DNA of 16,674 nucleotides from LBZV01 sp000993855 (GTDB lineage Bacteria; Patescibacteriota; Microgenomatia; Curtissbacterales; GWA2-41-24): NCBI GenBank assembly GCA_964492425.1, contig CAZBKB010000020.1:1-16674 (forward strand). Direction: 5' to 3'. Positions 6,521 to 13,679 of this stretch are shown here, piece after piece. Every line of letters starts with the position of its first letter. The stretch's first letter is position 1. Under the pieces are notes generated by a model. It was not told the DNA's origin, ran no database searches, and saw nothing but the letters and a program-made list of their open reading frames with translations. A program made the translations under genes and the position numbers.

Positions 6521-6549
6521 GTGCAATGCCGGGCTAACTGCGGTATAAT
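6521..6549 (+). promoter_or_regulatory. Promoter of the isoprenoid block (ispH)
   Basis: A perfect TATAAT (6544-6549) lies 17 bases after a weak -35 box GTGCAA (6521-6526). Transcription would start near 6556, leaving about six bases before the ATG at 6562 and no Shine-Dalgarno sequence. Confidence 0.5.
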
Positions 6550-6561
6550 TTGCTCTCCTTT

Positions 6562-7626
6562 ATGAGTCCCGACAGACCTACTTCTTCAGAGTACATACCT
6601 ATTAGTGTGCGTCGAGTGGTTATTGCTGAACCGCACGGTCCTTGCGGTGGTGTGAATGCCGCTGTTAGATTCACGGATAAACTTTTAAGGATTGTTGCAG
6701 GTAGGGAATCTGTGTACACGTTCAATGAGGTGGTTCACAACCATAAGACTAATAAAAGATTTGAAGAAAGAGGCTTAGTGATGATTCGAGATAGAACCCT
6801 TGATGGTGAAAGAGATTATTCAAAACTTCCCAGAAACTCATTATATTTATCTTCTGCTCATGGTTATAAAGATAGTGATGTTCAGGCTGCTATTGAGAGA
6901 GGTTGTATAGTTTTTATAACTGAATGTCCTTTGGTTAAGAAAGAGAAAAAGAGGGCAGTAAAAGCAATAGAAAAGGGTGGGGAGATTGTATATTTTGGCA
7001 AGGCCGGTCACCCAGAACCTCGGGCTGTTTCGAGCGTTGCCCCCCCGGATAAATTCCATATTGTTACAAGTCAGGAAGATCTTGATAAATTGAGAATAAA
7101 TCCATTGACAAATTATACGTTTTTAAACCAAACAACTATGTCACAGAAAGATATTAGAGGTTTGAAAGATAGAGCAATGGAGATAATACCGCTTGTTGAT
7201 GTTGGTGCCAAAGAAGACGGTTGTTATGCAACGGATAATAGGCAGCAAGCAGTAGCTGCATTGATGTATGGGGCTGACGCACTACTTGTCGTTGGTTCTG
7301 GGGATATTAGTAACAACACAGTTAATCTTGCAAAAGTTGGACAATACGTCATGAAGCCGACATATATTGTTAACGGATCAGACGAAATAAATTGGTTAGC
7401 TTTTCAGAGAAATTCTGGTATAGAAGAGCTTGTTCTTACTTCCGGGGCATCCTGCGACGAGAATGACTTTCAAGAGGTAGTCGCTGAGTTTGAAAAAAGA
7501 GGAGTCGAGGTTGTTCATCAGCAATCTCTTGTTGTGGAAAATGATACTGAGTTTCCTATAGAAGCAACAAGAAATCTTATACTTTTGGAAGAAAGATATA
7601 AAAACTGGCTTTCATCTCAGAAGTAA
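6562..7626 (+). CDS. ispH: 4-hydroxy-3-methylbut-2-enyl diphosphate reductase
   Basis: Last enzyme of the MEP pathway: reduces HMBPP to a mixture of IPP and DMAPP with a [4Fe-4S] cluster. The three cluster cysteines are present: Cys28 (GPCGGV), Cys122 (ECPLV) and Cys221 (GCYATDNRQ). Substrate-binding residues match His59 (VVHN), His100 (SAHG), His150/Glu152 (GHPE) and NQTTMS. A fourth Cys occurs in GASCDEND where GASAPE is common. I chose ATG 6562 over the in-frame TTG at 6550, because the TTG lies upstream of the expected transcription start; the N-terminus is about 15 residues longer than in E. coli. The stop TAA shares one base with the ATG of the next gene (TAATG), indicating coupling. 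Confidence 0.95.
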   Translation: MSPDRPTSSEYIPISVRRVVIAEPHGPCGGVNAAVRFTDKLLRIVAGRESVYTFNEVVHNHKTNKRFEERGLVMIRDRTLDGERDYSKLPRNSLYLSSAHGYKDSDVQAAIERGCIVFITECPLVKKEKKRAVKAIEKGGEIVYFGKAGHPEPRAVSSVAPPDKFHIVTSQEDLDKLRINPLTNYTFLNQTTMSQKDIRGLKDRAMEIIPLVDVGAKEDGCYATDNRQQAVAALMYGADALLVVGSGDISNNTVNLAKVGQYVMKPTYIVNGSDEINWLAFQRNSGIEELVLTSGASCDENDFQEVVAEFEKRGVEVVHQQSLVVENDTEFPIEATRNLILLEERYKNWLSSQK

Positions 7627-9194
7627 TGAATCAGGTAATTTTAGTTGACAACAAAGATAAGGAATTGGGGTACTCGTCTATAGAAAAGACTCACACTGGT
7701 CAGGGTATGCGTCATCGTGCGTTTGTGACTTTGCTTTATAATTCCAAAAATCAGGTGCTACTTCAAAGGCGTAGACACAGGTTGTTTGACGGTCTGTGGG
7801 ATTTGACGGCTGTTTCTCATCCGCTACATATCAAAGATCATAATGAGAGTTACCAGGAGGCTTCGGATAGGGCTCTTAAGAAAGAAATGGGGGTAGGGCA
7901 TGTCGTTGTTAGGAAAGTCGGCGGTTTTAATTATTTTGCGCGCGACAGGGGAAATTGCGAGAACGAGTACTGTGCGGTTCTGGTTGGAAAGTGGGATGGA
8001 AAGCAAAAGACAAACCCGAAGGAAGTATATGGTGCAAGGTGGGTGGATTTTGGCAAATTTTTAAAAGATATTAAGGTTAACCCTAAAAAATATACGCTAT
8101 GGGCAGTTTTGGCCCTGAAGGAGGTTGAGGGTGAGGATCAAGAGGCTGGATTTGAGCATACTTACCGCGATTTTTTAGCGCAGTTTGAAAAATATTCAAA
8201 AAGTCATTTCGCAAAACTAATTAAGAAATCAGCTAAATATCCAGAATTGATTAGGAAGTTTTATGATGACCTTGCAGATTTTACAGCAGGAGGCAAGAAA
8301 ATGCGGGCTTTTTTGGTTTATCTTGGTTTTCTGTTGGGTAGAAATGTTAATGGCGCTGATGAGGGGAAAAGGATTTTTCCTGTTTCGCTTGCTGCCGAGC
8401 TTGTTCACAGTTTCTTGTTGATTCATGACGATATTATTGATAAGTCTGAAACCAGAAGAAATAAGCCGACTATCCATAAGCGCTATGAAAAAATATTTGG
8501 CAGCCACTATGGTGCCTCCCAGGCGATAGTTTTGGGGGATATTGCCTGTTTTGAGGCTTTTAATTTAATCAACTCTTCCGATTTTGGCGACCGGTTGAAA
8601 ATTTTGTGCCAGGAAAAGCTTTATCAGGTTCTTCTGGAGACAGCGTATGGTGAGGCTTTAGATGTTGAATATTCGCACCGTAAGGCAAAAATTACTGACA
8701 TATGGCAAGTGGCGGATTTAAAGACTGCCCGATATTCTTTTGTGGGCCCGTTGACTTTAGGGGCACTGCTTGCGGGTAGTACAAGATCTCAAATTGATGC
8801 CATTTCAAAGTTTGGATTTTCTGCAGGTATCGCTTTTCAACTTCAGGATGATTATTTGGGTGTTTTTGGTGATGAAGAGATTTTGGGCAAGTCGGTACTT
8901 TCCGACATGCGGGAGGGGAAAAATACCCTTTTAATTTACAAAACCAGAGAGTTGGCAAACCTTGCCGACGGGAAAATTGTTGATAATCTTTGGGGTAAGG
9001 TAAATGCTACATTGGCAGATCTTATTAGGGTCAAAAAAATTATCACCAAATGCGGTGCAGATATATGGTGCCAGAGAAAAATGCGAAGCTTTGCCGGACA
9101 AGCAAAGAAAAAAGTTGGGTATATCATAAAAGATAAGAAATTAAGCAAGATACTTGTTGAGCTGGCTGATTTTACTGTAAACAGAGAGAGATAA
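7626..9194 (+). CDS. Fusion of IPP-isomerase-like Nudix domain and polyprenyl diphosphate synthase
   Basis: One 522-aa frame carries two isoprenoid domains. Residues about 1-165 match type 1 isopentenyl-diphosphate isomerase: His23 (THTG), His30 (RHRAF), LWDLTAVSHPL, Nudix-like EASDRALKKEMGV, Glu112/Glu114 (ENEYC) and Trp159. Residues about 185-520 match a trans-polyprenyl synthase (GGPP/FPP type): GGKKMRAF, first Asp-rich motif HDDIID (268-272) followed by ETRRNKP, and second motif QLQDDYLGVFGD (406-416). The metal ligands of the isomerase are kept, but the catalytic Cys of CGHP (Cys67 of E. coli Idi) aligns with Val63 in AVSHP, so isomerase activity is doubtful. Translation is coupled to ispH by TAATG. 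The likely product is an allylic diphosphate primer for UppS; chain length cannot be read from sequence alone. Confidence 0.9.
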   Translation: MNQVILVDNKDKELGYSSIEKTHTGQGMRHRAFVTLLYNSKNQVLLQRRRHRLFDGLWDLTAVSHPLHIKDHNESYQEASDRALKKEMGVGHVVVRKVGGFNYFARDRGNCENEYCAVLVGKWDGKQKTNPKEVYGARWVDFGKFLKDIKVNPKKYTLWAVLALKEVEGEDQEAGFEHTYRDFLAQFEKYSKSHFAKLIKKSAKYPELIRKFYDDLADFTAGGKKMRAFLVYLGFLLGRNVNGADEGKRIFPVSLAAELVHSFLLIHDDIIDKSETRRNKPTIHKRYEKIFGSHYGASQAIVLGDIACFEAFNLINSSDFGDRLKILCQEKLYQVLLETAYGEALDVEYSHRKAKITDIWQVADLKTARYSFVGPLTLGALLAGSTRSQIDAISKFGFSAGIAFQLQDDYLGVFGDEEILGKSVLSDMREGKNTLLIYKTRELANLADGKIVDNLWGKVNATLADLIRVKKIITKCGADIWCQRKMRSFAGQAKKKVGYIIKDKKLSKILVELADFTVNRER

Positions 9195-9217
9195 CGTACC
9201 TGTTTTGAGCGGGTTAG

Positions 9218-9246
9218 TTGAAAGTATTTAAGGTTTTTGTTATTCT
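9218..9246 (+). promoter_or_regulatory. Promoter of uppS
   Basis: TTGAAA (9218-9223) and TATTCT (9241-9246) are spaced by 17 bases. Transcription near 9253 leaves about 26 bases before the ATG at 9279 and excludes the in-frame TTG at 9237 as the start for this transcript. Confidence 0.5.
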
Positions 9247-9278
9247 TTGGGATAACCCCGCAGTGGTGTATTGTTTTA

Positions 9279-9983
9279 ATGTCTAAAAAGATTTCAGAAG
9301 ATATTGTTCCCAAGCATATTGTAATAATTCCTGACGGCAACCGCCGTTGGGCAAAAAAGCGTGGCCTTACGCCTATTGCCGGGCATAAAAGAGGACTTGA
9401 AACAGCTTATAAAGTGATTCGGGGCTCGAGAGATTTGGGTGTGAAGATTTTGACGATTTGGGGATTTTCCACTGAAAACTGGAGAAGACCGGAAACTGAA
9501 GTTAAATATTTAATGAAGATTTATTCCTACTTTTTCAAGAAACACTTGAGTGAACTTGTGGCGGAAGGGGTGCGTTTTAGATGGTTAGGGAGACGGGATA
9601 GAGTGCCTGTAAGCTTAAGGGAACTTTTAGTTAAAATGGAAAAGTTGAGTGCAAAAAACCGTGATTATTTAATTAATATCTGTTTGGATTATGGCGGTCA
9701 CGATGAGATTATTGCCGCTTTTAAAAAATTACTCTCGAAAAAAGTAAAACCTAGCGAGGTTACGGAGGCGCTTATCGATAAAAATCTGGAGACTGCCGGT
9801 TTGCCTAATCCGGATTTATTAATTCGAACCTCTGGGGAGATGAGAACTTCTGGCATTATGCCCTGGCAAACTACGTATACAGAGCTTTTTTTCTCTAAGT
9901 TATTTTTCCCTGATTTCACCATTGCTGAGTTGAAGCGAGCAATCTCCGACTATTCAAGCAGGCAGAGAAGATTCGGGCAGTAG
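9279..9983 (+). CDS. uppS: cis-prenyltransferase (undecaprenyl diphosphate synthase family)
   Basis: Adds IPP units in cis to an allylic primer to make the polyprenyl diphosphate carrier used for peptidoglycan and surface-sugar assembly. Motifs are in order: HIVIIPDGNRRWAKKRGL (catalytic Asp in PDGN; most bacteria have MDGNGRWA), GHKRGLE, IWGFSTENWRRP, YGGHDEI (usually YGGR.EI), PDLLIRTSGE and WQTTYTELFF. The RTSGEMR arginines that bind diphosphate are kept. The start is ATG 9279, because the in-frame extension to 9237 has no conserved residues and lies across the promoter. It follows the fusion gene by 84 bases with its own promoter. The family is certain; chain length is not determined. Confidence 0.93.
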   Translation: MSKKISEDIVPKHIVIIPDGNRRWAKKRGLTPIAGHKRGLETAYKVIRGSRDLGVKILTIWGFSTENWRRPETEVKYLMKIYSYFFKKHLSELVAEGVRFRWLGRRDRVPVSLRELLVKMEKLSAKNRDYLINICLDYGGHDEIIAAFKKLLSKKVKPSEVTEALIDKNLETAGLPNPDLLIRTSGEMRTSGIMPWQTTYTELFFSKLFFPDFTIAELKRAISDYSSRQRRFGQ

Positions 9984-9987
9984 GTTG

Positions 9988-10017
9988 TTGACATTGTTTC
10001 CCAATTCGTTTTATCGT
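9988..10017 (+). promoter_or_regulatory. Promoter of the sugar-phosphate block
   Basis: A perfect TTGACA (9988-9993) is followed after 18 bases by TATCGT (10012-10017). The expected transcript start near 10024 lies about seven bases before the ATG at 10031. Confidence 0.5.
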
Positions 10018-10030
10018 ATTTTTATTCCAG

Positions 10031-10249
10031 ATGAGTGTTGAGCAAGGTCGATTTGATGTTGTTGATGGAGAGTTTAAAGTTGGTCAGCCTATTGCTGTGA
10101 ATGAGCGAAACGGTTGGCACGAGTTGAAAGATCTCGGTGAGATAAATTTTACTCCAGCTGGTTTTGATAATTTGTGTATGATGGTCGAGATTGCCCAAGA
10201 TCTTATGCGAAGCCCTGGGGAATCTAAATATATTTTAAATGACTCTTAA
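10031..10249 (+). CDS. Hypothetical protein, 72 aa
   Basis: I do not recognise this protein. It is acidic and soluble-looking, with a Gly/Val-rich first half (VVDGEFKVGQPIAV), a central NGWHELKDLGEINFTP, and a helical end (MMVEIAQDLM). It has no signal or membrane segment. It is probably real: a good promoter precedes it, and its end overlaps the next gene's ATG by 11 bases, as expected in an operon with the two sugar-phosphate cupins. A small partner or regulator of the following enzymes is a guess from position only. Confidence 0.65.
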   Translation: MSVEQGRFDVVDGEFKVGQPIAVNERNGWHELKDLGEINFTPAGFDNLCMMVEIAQDLMRSPGESKYILNDS

Positions 10250-10670
10250 GAAGGTTAAATTTGATAATAAACCTTATGTGCGGAAGGTAGATAAACCCTG
10301 GGGTTGGGAAGTCCACTGGGTTCCCGAAGACAGGCCATATATGGGAAAACTCATACACATAAATGAAGGAGCGCGACTTTCACTGCAGAAGCATGACAAA
10401 AAGATAGAAACGTGGTTTTTGATTTCCGGTCGGGCGGTTGTAATTTGGGAATCTGAGGAAAACGGGGATTTATTTGAAACTGAGCTTAAGAAATTTAATG
10501 GATATAGTTGTGGAGCAGGGCAAAGACACAGACTGAAAGGTATAACGGACTGTGATGTAATAGAAGTATCTACACCGGAAATTGGTACGACATATAGGTT
10601 GGAGGATGATTATAATAGGGGTGACGAAACGGAAGAGAAAAGAAAATTGAGGGATGAGGGTAAGGTTTAA
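10239..10670 (+). CDS. Cupin protein related to mannose-6-phosphate isomerase (type II C-terminal domain)
   Basis: A single cupin domain of 143 aa. KPWGWEVHW at about residues 19-27 and LSLQKHDKKIETWFLISG (about 48-65) resemble the isomerase domain of bifunctional ManC/type II phosphomannose isomerases, where HxH...E and a later His bind the metal; the later GQRHRLKGI fits the third element. Here the first motif reads QKHDKKIE, so only one His of the usual pair is seen. The product could interconvert mannose-6-P and fructose-6-P, or act on a related sugar phosphate. It starts inside the 72-aa gene and is followed by a repeat spacer and a cupin Glc6P isomerase, supporting a sugar-phosphate role. 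Confidence 0.75.
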   Translation: MTLKKVKFDNKPYVRKVDKPWGWEVHWVPEDRPYMGKLIHINEGARLSLQKHDKKIETWFLISGRAVVIWESEENGDLFETELKKFNGYSCGAGQRHRLKGITDCDVIEVSTPEIGTTYRLEDDYNRGDETEEKRKLRDEGKV

Positions 10671-10704
10671 AAATTTAATTTTAAAACATTGAAAATTTAA
10701 AATT
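10671..10704. repeat. AT-rich heptamer-like spacer
   Basis: Units such as ATTTTAA, AACATTG and AAAATTT with approximate seven-base spacing fill the gap between the two cupin genes. It resembles the spacers at 4989-5085 and 6155-6183. Confidence 0.45.
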
Positions 10705-11316
10705 ATGATGCAGGATTTTACTGCACAACATTACGCATCACGCACCCACGATAAGATGAAGGATGTCTTAATGGATCCATCAGTGCAAGGTCCGGCGGTG
10801 TATTATCATATGGTGAGGGGCGGATCCGATCAAAGAAATATTACGATTTGGGAGCCTGGAACTGTTGGGGGAGAATATATAAAGACTTATGGGCATTACC
10901 ATGTAGGGAAACTGGATGAAACTTATTGGGTGATTTTTGGAGAGGGGGTTGTTTTGGTGCAAAAAAGAGCTGTTGGGCAAGATGGGAAGCTTAAAGATGA
11001 TGAGATAGAGGAAGCATACGCAGTTCATGTGAAGCCGCAAGACGCTCTTTTTATACCGGCAGAGTGGGGACATTTGGTTGCCAATATTTCCAAGACATTT
11101 TTTGTTACAGCTGACGATTCGCCGGTTAATTTTGAAGAAGTAGATCCTGTTTCTTTGCCTGGTCATGCCGATTATGAGGCTGTCAAAAAAATGCAGGGTT
11201 TTTGTTACTATATTGTAGAGAGGGGTGGGAAACCGACATTAGTGCACAATGAGCGCTACAAAAAAGCTCCCGCGTTAAGCATAATTGAATCATCACAGTA
11301 TCCACTTCACAAATAG
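10705..11316 (+). CDS. pgiA: Cupin-type glucose-6-phosphate isomerase
   Basis: Interconverts glucose-6-phosphate and fructose-6-phosphate; this is the metal-dependent cupin enzyme known from archaea, unrelated to the usual bacterial Pgi. The signature GGEYIKTYGHYHVGKLDETY carries metal ligands His64, His66 and Glu72, with His123 in EWGHLVAN as the fourth. ITIWEPGTVGGEYIKT is the typical lead-in, and FFVTADDSPVNFEE and YYIVERGGKP follow. At 203 aa it is normal for the family. ATG 10705 is followed at once by a second ATG. Its product is a direct substrate of GlmS, the next gene, whose promoter lies in this gene's 3' end. Confidence 0.9.
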   Translation: MMQDFTAQHYASRTHDKMKDVLMDPSVQGPAVYYHMVRGGSDQRNITIWEPGTVGGEYIKTYGHYHVGKLDETYWVIFGEGVVLVQKRAVGQDGKLKDDEIEEAYAVHVKPQDALFIPAEWGHLVANISKTFFVTADDSPVNFEEVDPVSLPGHADYEAVKKMQGFCYYIVERGGKPTLVHNERYKKAPALSIIESSQYPLHK

Positions 11317-11335
11317 ACTGATAAAAGGTTAAAAT
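11306..11335 (+). promoter_or_regulatory. Promoter of glmS giving a leaderless transcript
   Basis: TTCACA (11306-11311) and TAAAAT (11330-11335) are 18 bases apart. Transcription would start near 11342, while the GTG start is fixed at 11345 by the required N-terminal Cys, leaving almost no leader. Confidence 0.5.
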
Positions 11336-11344
11336 CCTAAGGTT

Positions 11345-13117
11345 GTGTGTGGGATTTTTGGTTATATCGGATCAAGGTCTGATTCTTTCAAAATAGTTCT
11401 TGATGGTCTAAAGCGGTTAGAATATCGTGGATACGACTCGTGGGGAATCGCGGTTGCTTTAAGTCCACGGATTTATTCATTTAAAAAAATAGGCGCAATC
11501 GGGACTATTGAAGGAGTTGATCTCCCGCAGTCGGGTGTTGCTATCGGGCATACCAGATGGGCGACACACGGAGGTGTAACCGACGTTAATGCTCACCCGC
11601 ATTTTTCTTCGGATAAATCTTTTGTCCTTGCTCAAAACGGGATGGTAGAAAATTTTGAAGATCTTAAAGCATTGCTTTTGAAAAAGGGCTACAAGTTCAA
11701 AACGCAAACAGATACGGAGGTAATTGTGAGGTTGATAGAGTCAAAAGTTAAGAATCTGGATAATTTGGAGAAAGCGGTAAGAGAAGCGTTTGGTGGTTTA
11801 AGAGGCAGGAATACAATCATCATTCTAACTAATGAAGGCAAAGTTATTGCCTGCCGCAACGGTTCTCCCCTGGTTGTGGGCAAAGCCAAAAATGGGGACG
11901 TCTATTTTTCTTCGGACATCCTTTCTTTTGCAAGCTTGATAGACTACGTTTTTGTTGCCGACAACGGACAGATGATTATAGGGGATAAGTCAGGAATTGA
12001 GGTTTTTGATATAAAAAACGGCAAAAAAATGCCGGCCAGGTTCAAAAAGACCGGCTTTGCTGGCCAGAAAGCCGACAAAGAAGGTTTTGAGCACTTTATG
12101 CTTAAGGAAATTTTTGAGAGCGGTGAGGTTATTCGGGTTCTTTTGGCTCAAGATAAGAAAAAATATGTGGATTTTGTAAAAGAGGTAAAGAACGCAAAAA
12201 GGATTTTCACAATCGGGTCCGGAACTGCCGGTGCAGCTGCTGCGCAAATTGCGTACTTTTTACGATCGATTGCAAAGATTAATGTAGTTGCTCTTGTTGG
12301 TGCGGATGCATTCGAGTATTTTAATCTTTTTGGGAAAGGTGATCTTTTGATTTCACCTTCCCAAAGCGGGGAAACAGCGGACGTTTTGGAGGTTTTGGAA
12401 ATTGCCAGGAAAAAGGGAGTAAAAATTGCGTCTTTTGTTAATATGCCGGGTTCAATGATGACTAAAATGTCCGATTTTGCCTTCATGGCGGGTGCCGGGC
12501 CGGAGATCTGCGTGATGTCTACAAAGGTCTTTACTTCCATGGTTTCCTGGGGTTATTTGCTGGCGAAAACAGTTGGTGGTGATTATAAAGAGGCAATTTT
12601 AAATCTCTCAAAACTTTCCAGAGAGATAGATAAGTACATTGCCGATGCAAAAAATCTAGAATCCATTAAGGCTATTGCCACGAAGCTTTCTAAAAAAGAT
12701 CATGTATTTTTGCTTGGAAAGGCTGCGAATTTCCAAATAATCAGGGAGGGCATGGTTAAAATAATTGAAGCTTCCTATAAGCATGCCCACGCTATCCCTG
12801 CAGGTGATTTAAAACATTATGCGATAACTTTAATGGAAAAGTGTATGCCCGTTGTGGTAGTTGTCTCAAATGATGAAGTTAAAAATGACGTTTTGTCTGC
12901 AGTCTCGCAGGTAAAGGCAAGGGGAGCAGACGTTTATGGGATAGCACCTTTTGACCACAAGGATTTTAGCACCAGAATTACCGTGCCTGATCTTGGGGAA
13001 ACTGCCGCAATTTTTAATGTGGTTGTATTGCAGCTTATTGGATATTTTATGGCCGTTGCGCTTGGGAATAATGTGGATCGGCCGAGAAATATTGCTAAAT
13101 CTGTGACGGTAAAATAA
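11345..13117 (+). CDS. glmS: Glutamine--fructose-6-phosphate aminotransferase (isomerizing)
   Basis: Makes glucosamine-6-phosphate from fructose-6-phosphate and glutamine, the entry to UDP-GlcNAc and peptidoglycan. Residues 1-235 are the glutaminase domain: Cys2 (nucleophile after Met removal, fixing GTG 11345 as start), GHTRWATHG (68-76), QNGMVEN and TDTEV. Two SIS domains follow: GSGTAGAA (291-298) and SPSQSGET (337-344), then the second SIS half. Lys472, Glu475 and His491 align with E. coli Lys485, Glu488 and His504, and the end NVDRPRNIAKSVTVK is typical. The normally conserved HAEA..AGELKHGP stretch reads HAHAIPAGDLKHYAI. There is no glmS ribozyme upstream, since the leader is nearly absent. 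The length of 590 aa is close to the usual 600. Confidence 0.96.
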   Translation: MCGIFGYIGSRSDSFKIVLDGLKRLEYRGYDSWGIAVALSPRIYSFKKIGAIGTIEGVDLPQSGVAIGHTRWATHGGVTDVNAHPHFSSDKSFVLAQNGMVENFEDLKALLLKKGYKFKTQTDTEVIVRLIESKVKNLDNLEKAVREAFGGLRGRNTIIILTNEGKVIACRNGSPLVVGKAKNGDVYFSSDILSFASLIDYVFVADNGQMIIGDKSGIEVFDIKNGKKMPARFKKTGFAGQKADKEGFEHFMLKEIFESGEVIRVLLAQDKKKYVDFVKEVKNAKRIFTIGSGTAGAAAAQIAYFLRSIAKINVVALVGADAFEYFNLFGKGDLLISPSQSGETADVLEVLEIARKKGVKIASFVNMPGSMMTKMSDFAFMAGAGPEICVMSTKVFTSMVSWGYLLAKTVGGDYKEAILNLSKLSREIDKYIADAKNLESIKAIATKLSKKDHVFLLGKAANFQIIREGMVKIIEASYKHAHAIPAGDLKHYAITLMEKCMPVVVVVSNDEVKNDVLSAVSQVKARGADVYGIAPFDHKDFSTRITVPDLGETAAIFNVVVLQLIGYFMAVALGNNVDRPRNIAKSVTVK

Positions 13118-13122
13118 AAAAG

Positions 13123-13154
13123 TGACAAGTGGTAAGCAACAAGTAATAAGTAAG
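13123..13154 (+). repeat. Degenerate heptamer repeat between glmS and the methyltransferase
   Basis: Seven-base units GACAAGT, AACAAGT and AATAAGT follow each other with little change up to the ATG at 13155. It lacks a ribosome binding site. Read from an in-frame GTG at 13122 it would encode a short extension, which is not conserved. Confidence 0.65.
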
Positions 13155-13679
13155 ATGAGGCTGGATGCAAAACAGCTGAGAGTAAGTGAGCCAACAAAGG
13201 CGGATTTAAAAAAGATTAAACGCCGGCAGATCTATATTATTTGTGACAATATTCTGGACACTTATAATATTGGCGCCATATTTAGGCTTGCGGATGCGGT
13301 TGCGGCAAGAGGGGTATTTTTGTGCGGGCAAAGTGAAACTCCCCCAAACTCTCGGATTGCCAAAGCGGCGGTTGGGACAGAAAAGTGGGTGCCGTGGAAA
13401 TACTTTAAGACAACTCCTGAAGCAATCAAACATTTAAGAAAAGATCAGCCGAAGATCAAAATCGTTGCGATAGAACAGGGTAAAGGTTCGGTCGATTTTA
13501 AAAAGGTTAGTTACAGCGAGCCGGTTGCATTTGTGGTTGGGTATGAAACGACTGGTGTGTCACCGCAGGTTCTAAAAATGTGTGACGAGATTGTAGAGAT
13601 CCCGATGTATGGAGTGAACGTTTCCCTAAATGTGATGGTATCTTTGGCGATTGTCTTGTTTAACAAGGTTGGGGATTAG
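13155..13679 (+). CDS. SpoU/TrmH-family RNA 2'-O-methyltransferase
   Basis: An SPOUT methyltransferase that transfers a methyl group from SAM to a ribose 2'-OH in tRNA or rRNA. The three family motifs are present: DNILDTYNIGAIFRLADA (motif 1, Asn and Arg), FVVGYETTGVSPQVL (motif 2, GxExxG) and VSLNVMVSLAIVLF (motif 3), ending in the knotted SAM site. At 174 aa from ATG 13155 it is a minimal catalytic domain without the N-terminal RNA-binding extension of TrmH or RlmB. The GTG at 13122 would only translate the heptamer repeat. The stop TAG overlaps the stop of the convergent pilin gene. The exact RNA target cannot be told. Confidence 0.88.
   Translation: MRLDAKQLRVSEPTKADLKKIKRRQIYIICDNILDTYNIGAIFRLADAVAARGVFLCGQSETPPNSRIAKAAVGTEKWVPWKYFKTTPEAIKHLRKDQPKIKIVAIEQGKGSVDFKKVSYSEPVAFVVGYETTGVSPQVLKMCDEIVEIPMYGVNVSLNVMVSLAIVLFNKVGD

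Noticed and set aside
9237..9278. N-terminal extension of UppS from TTG 9237
   Set aside because: It has no family similarity and runs through the -10 region of the promoter; ATG 9279 gives the normal N-terminus.
11317..11344. glmS ribozyme before glmS
   Set aside because: Only 28 bases lie between the genes and the promoter starts transcription at the start codon; there is no room for the ribozyme.
12761..12823. Loss of catalytic residues in GlmS (HAHAIPAGDLKHYAI)
   Set aside because: Aligning the numbering shows that the residues matching E. coli Lys485, Glu488 and His504 are Lys472, Glu475 and His491, all present; only flanking conserved positions differ.
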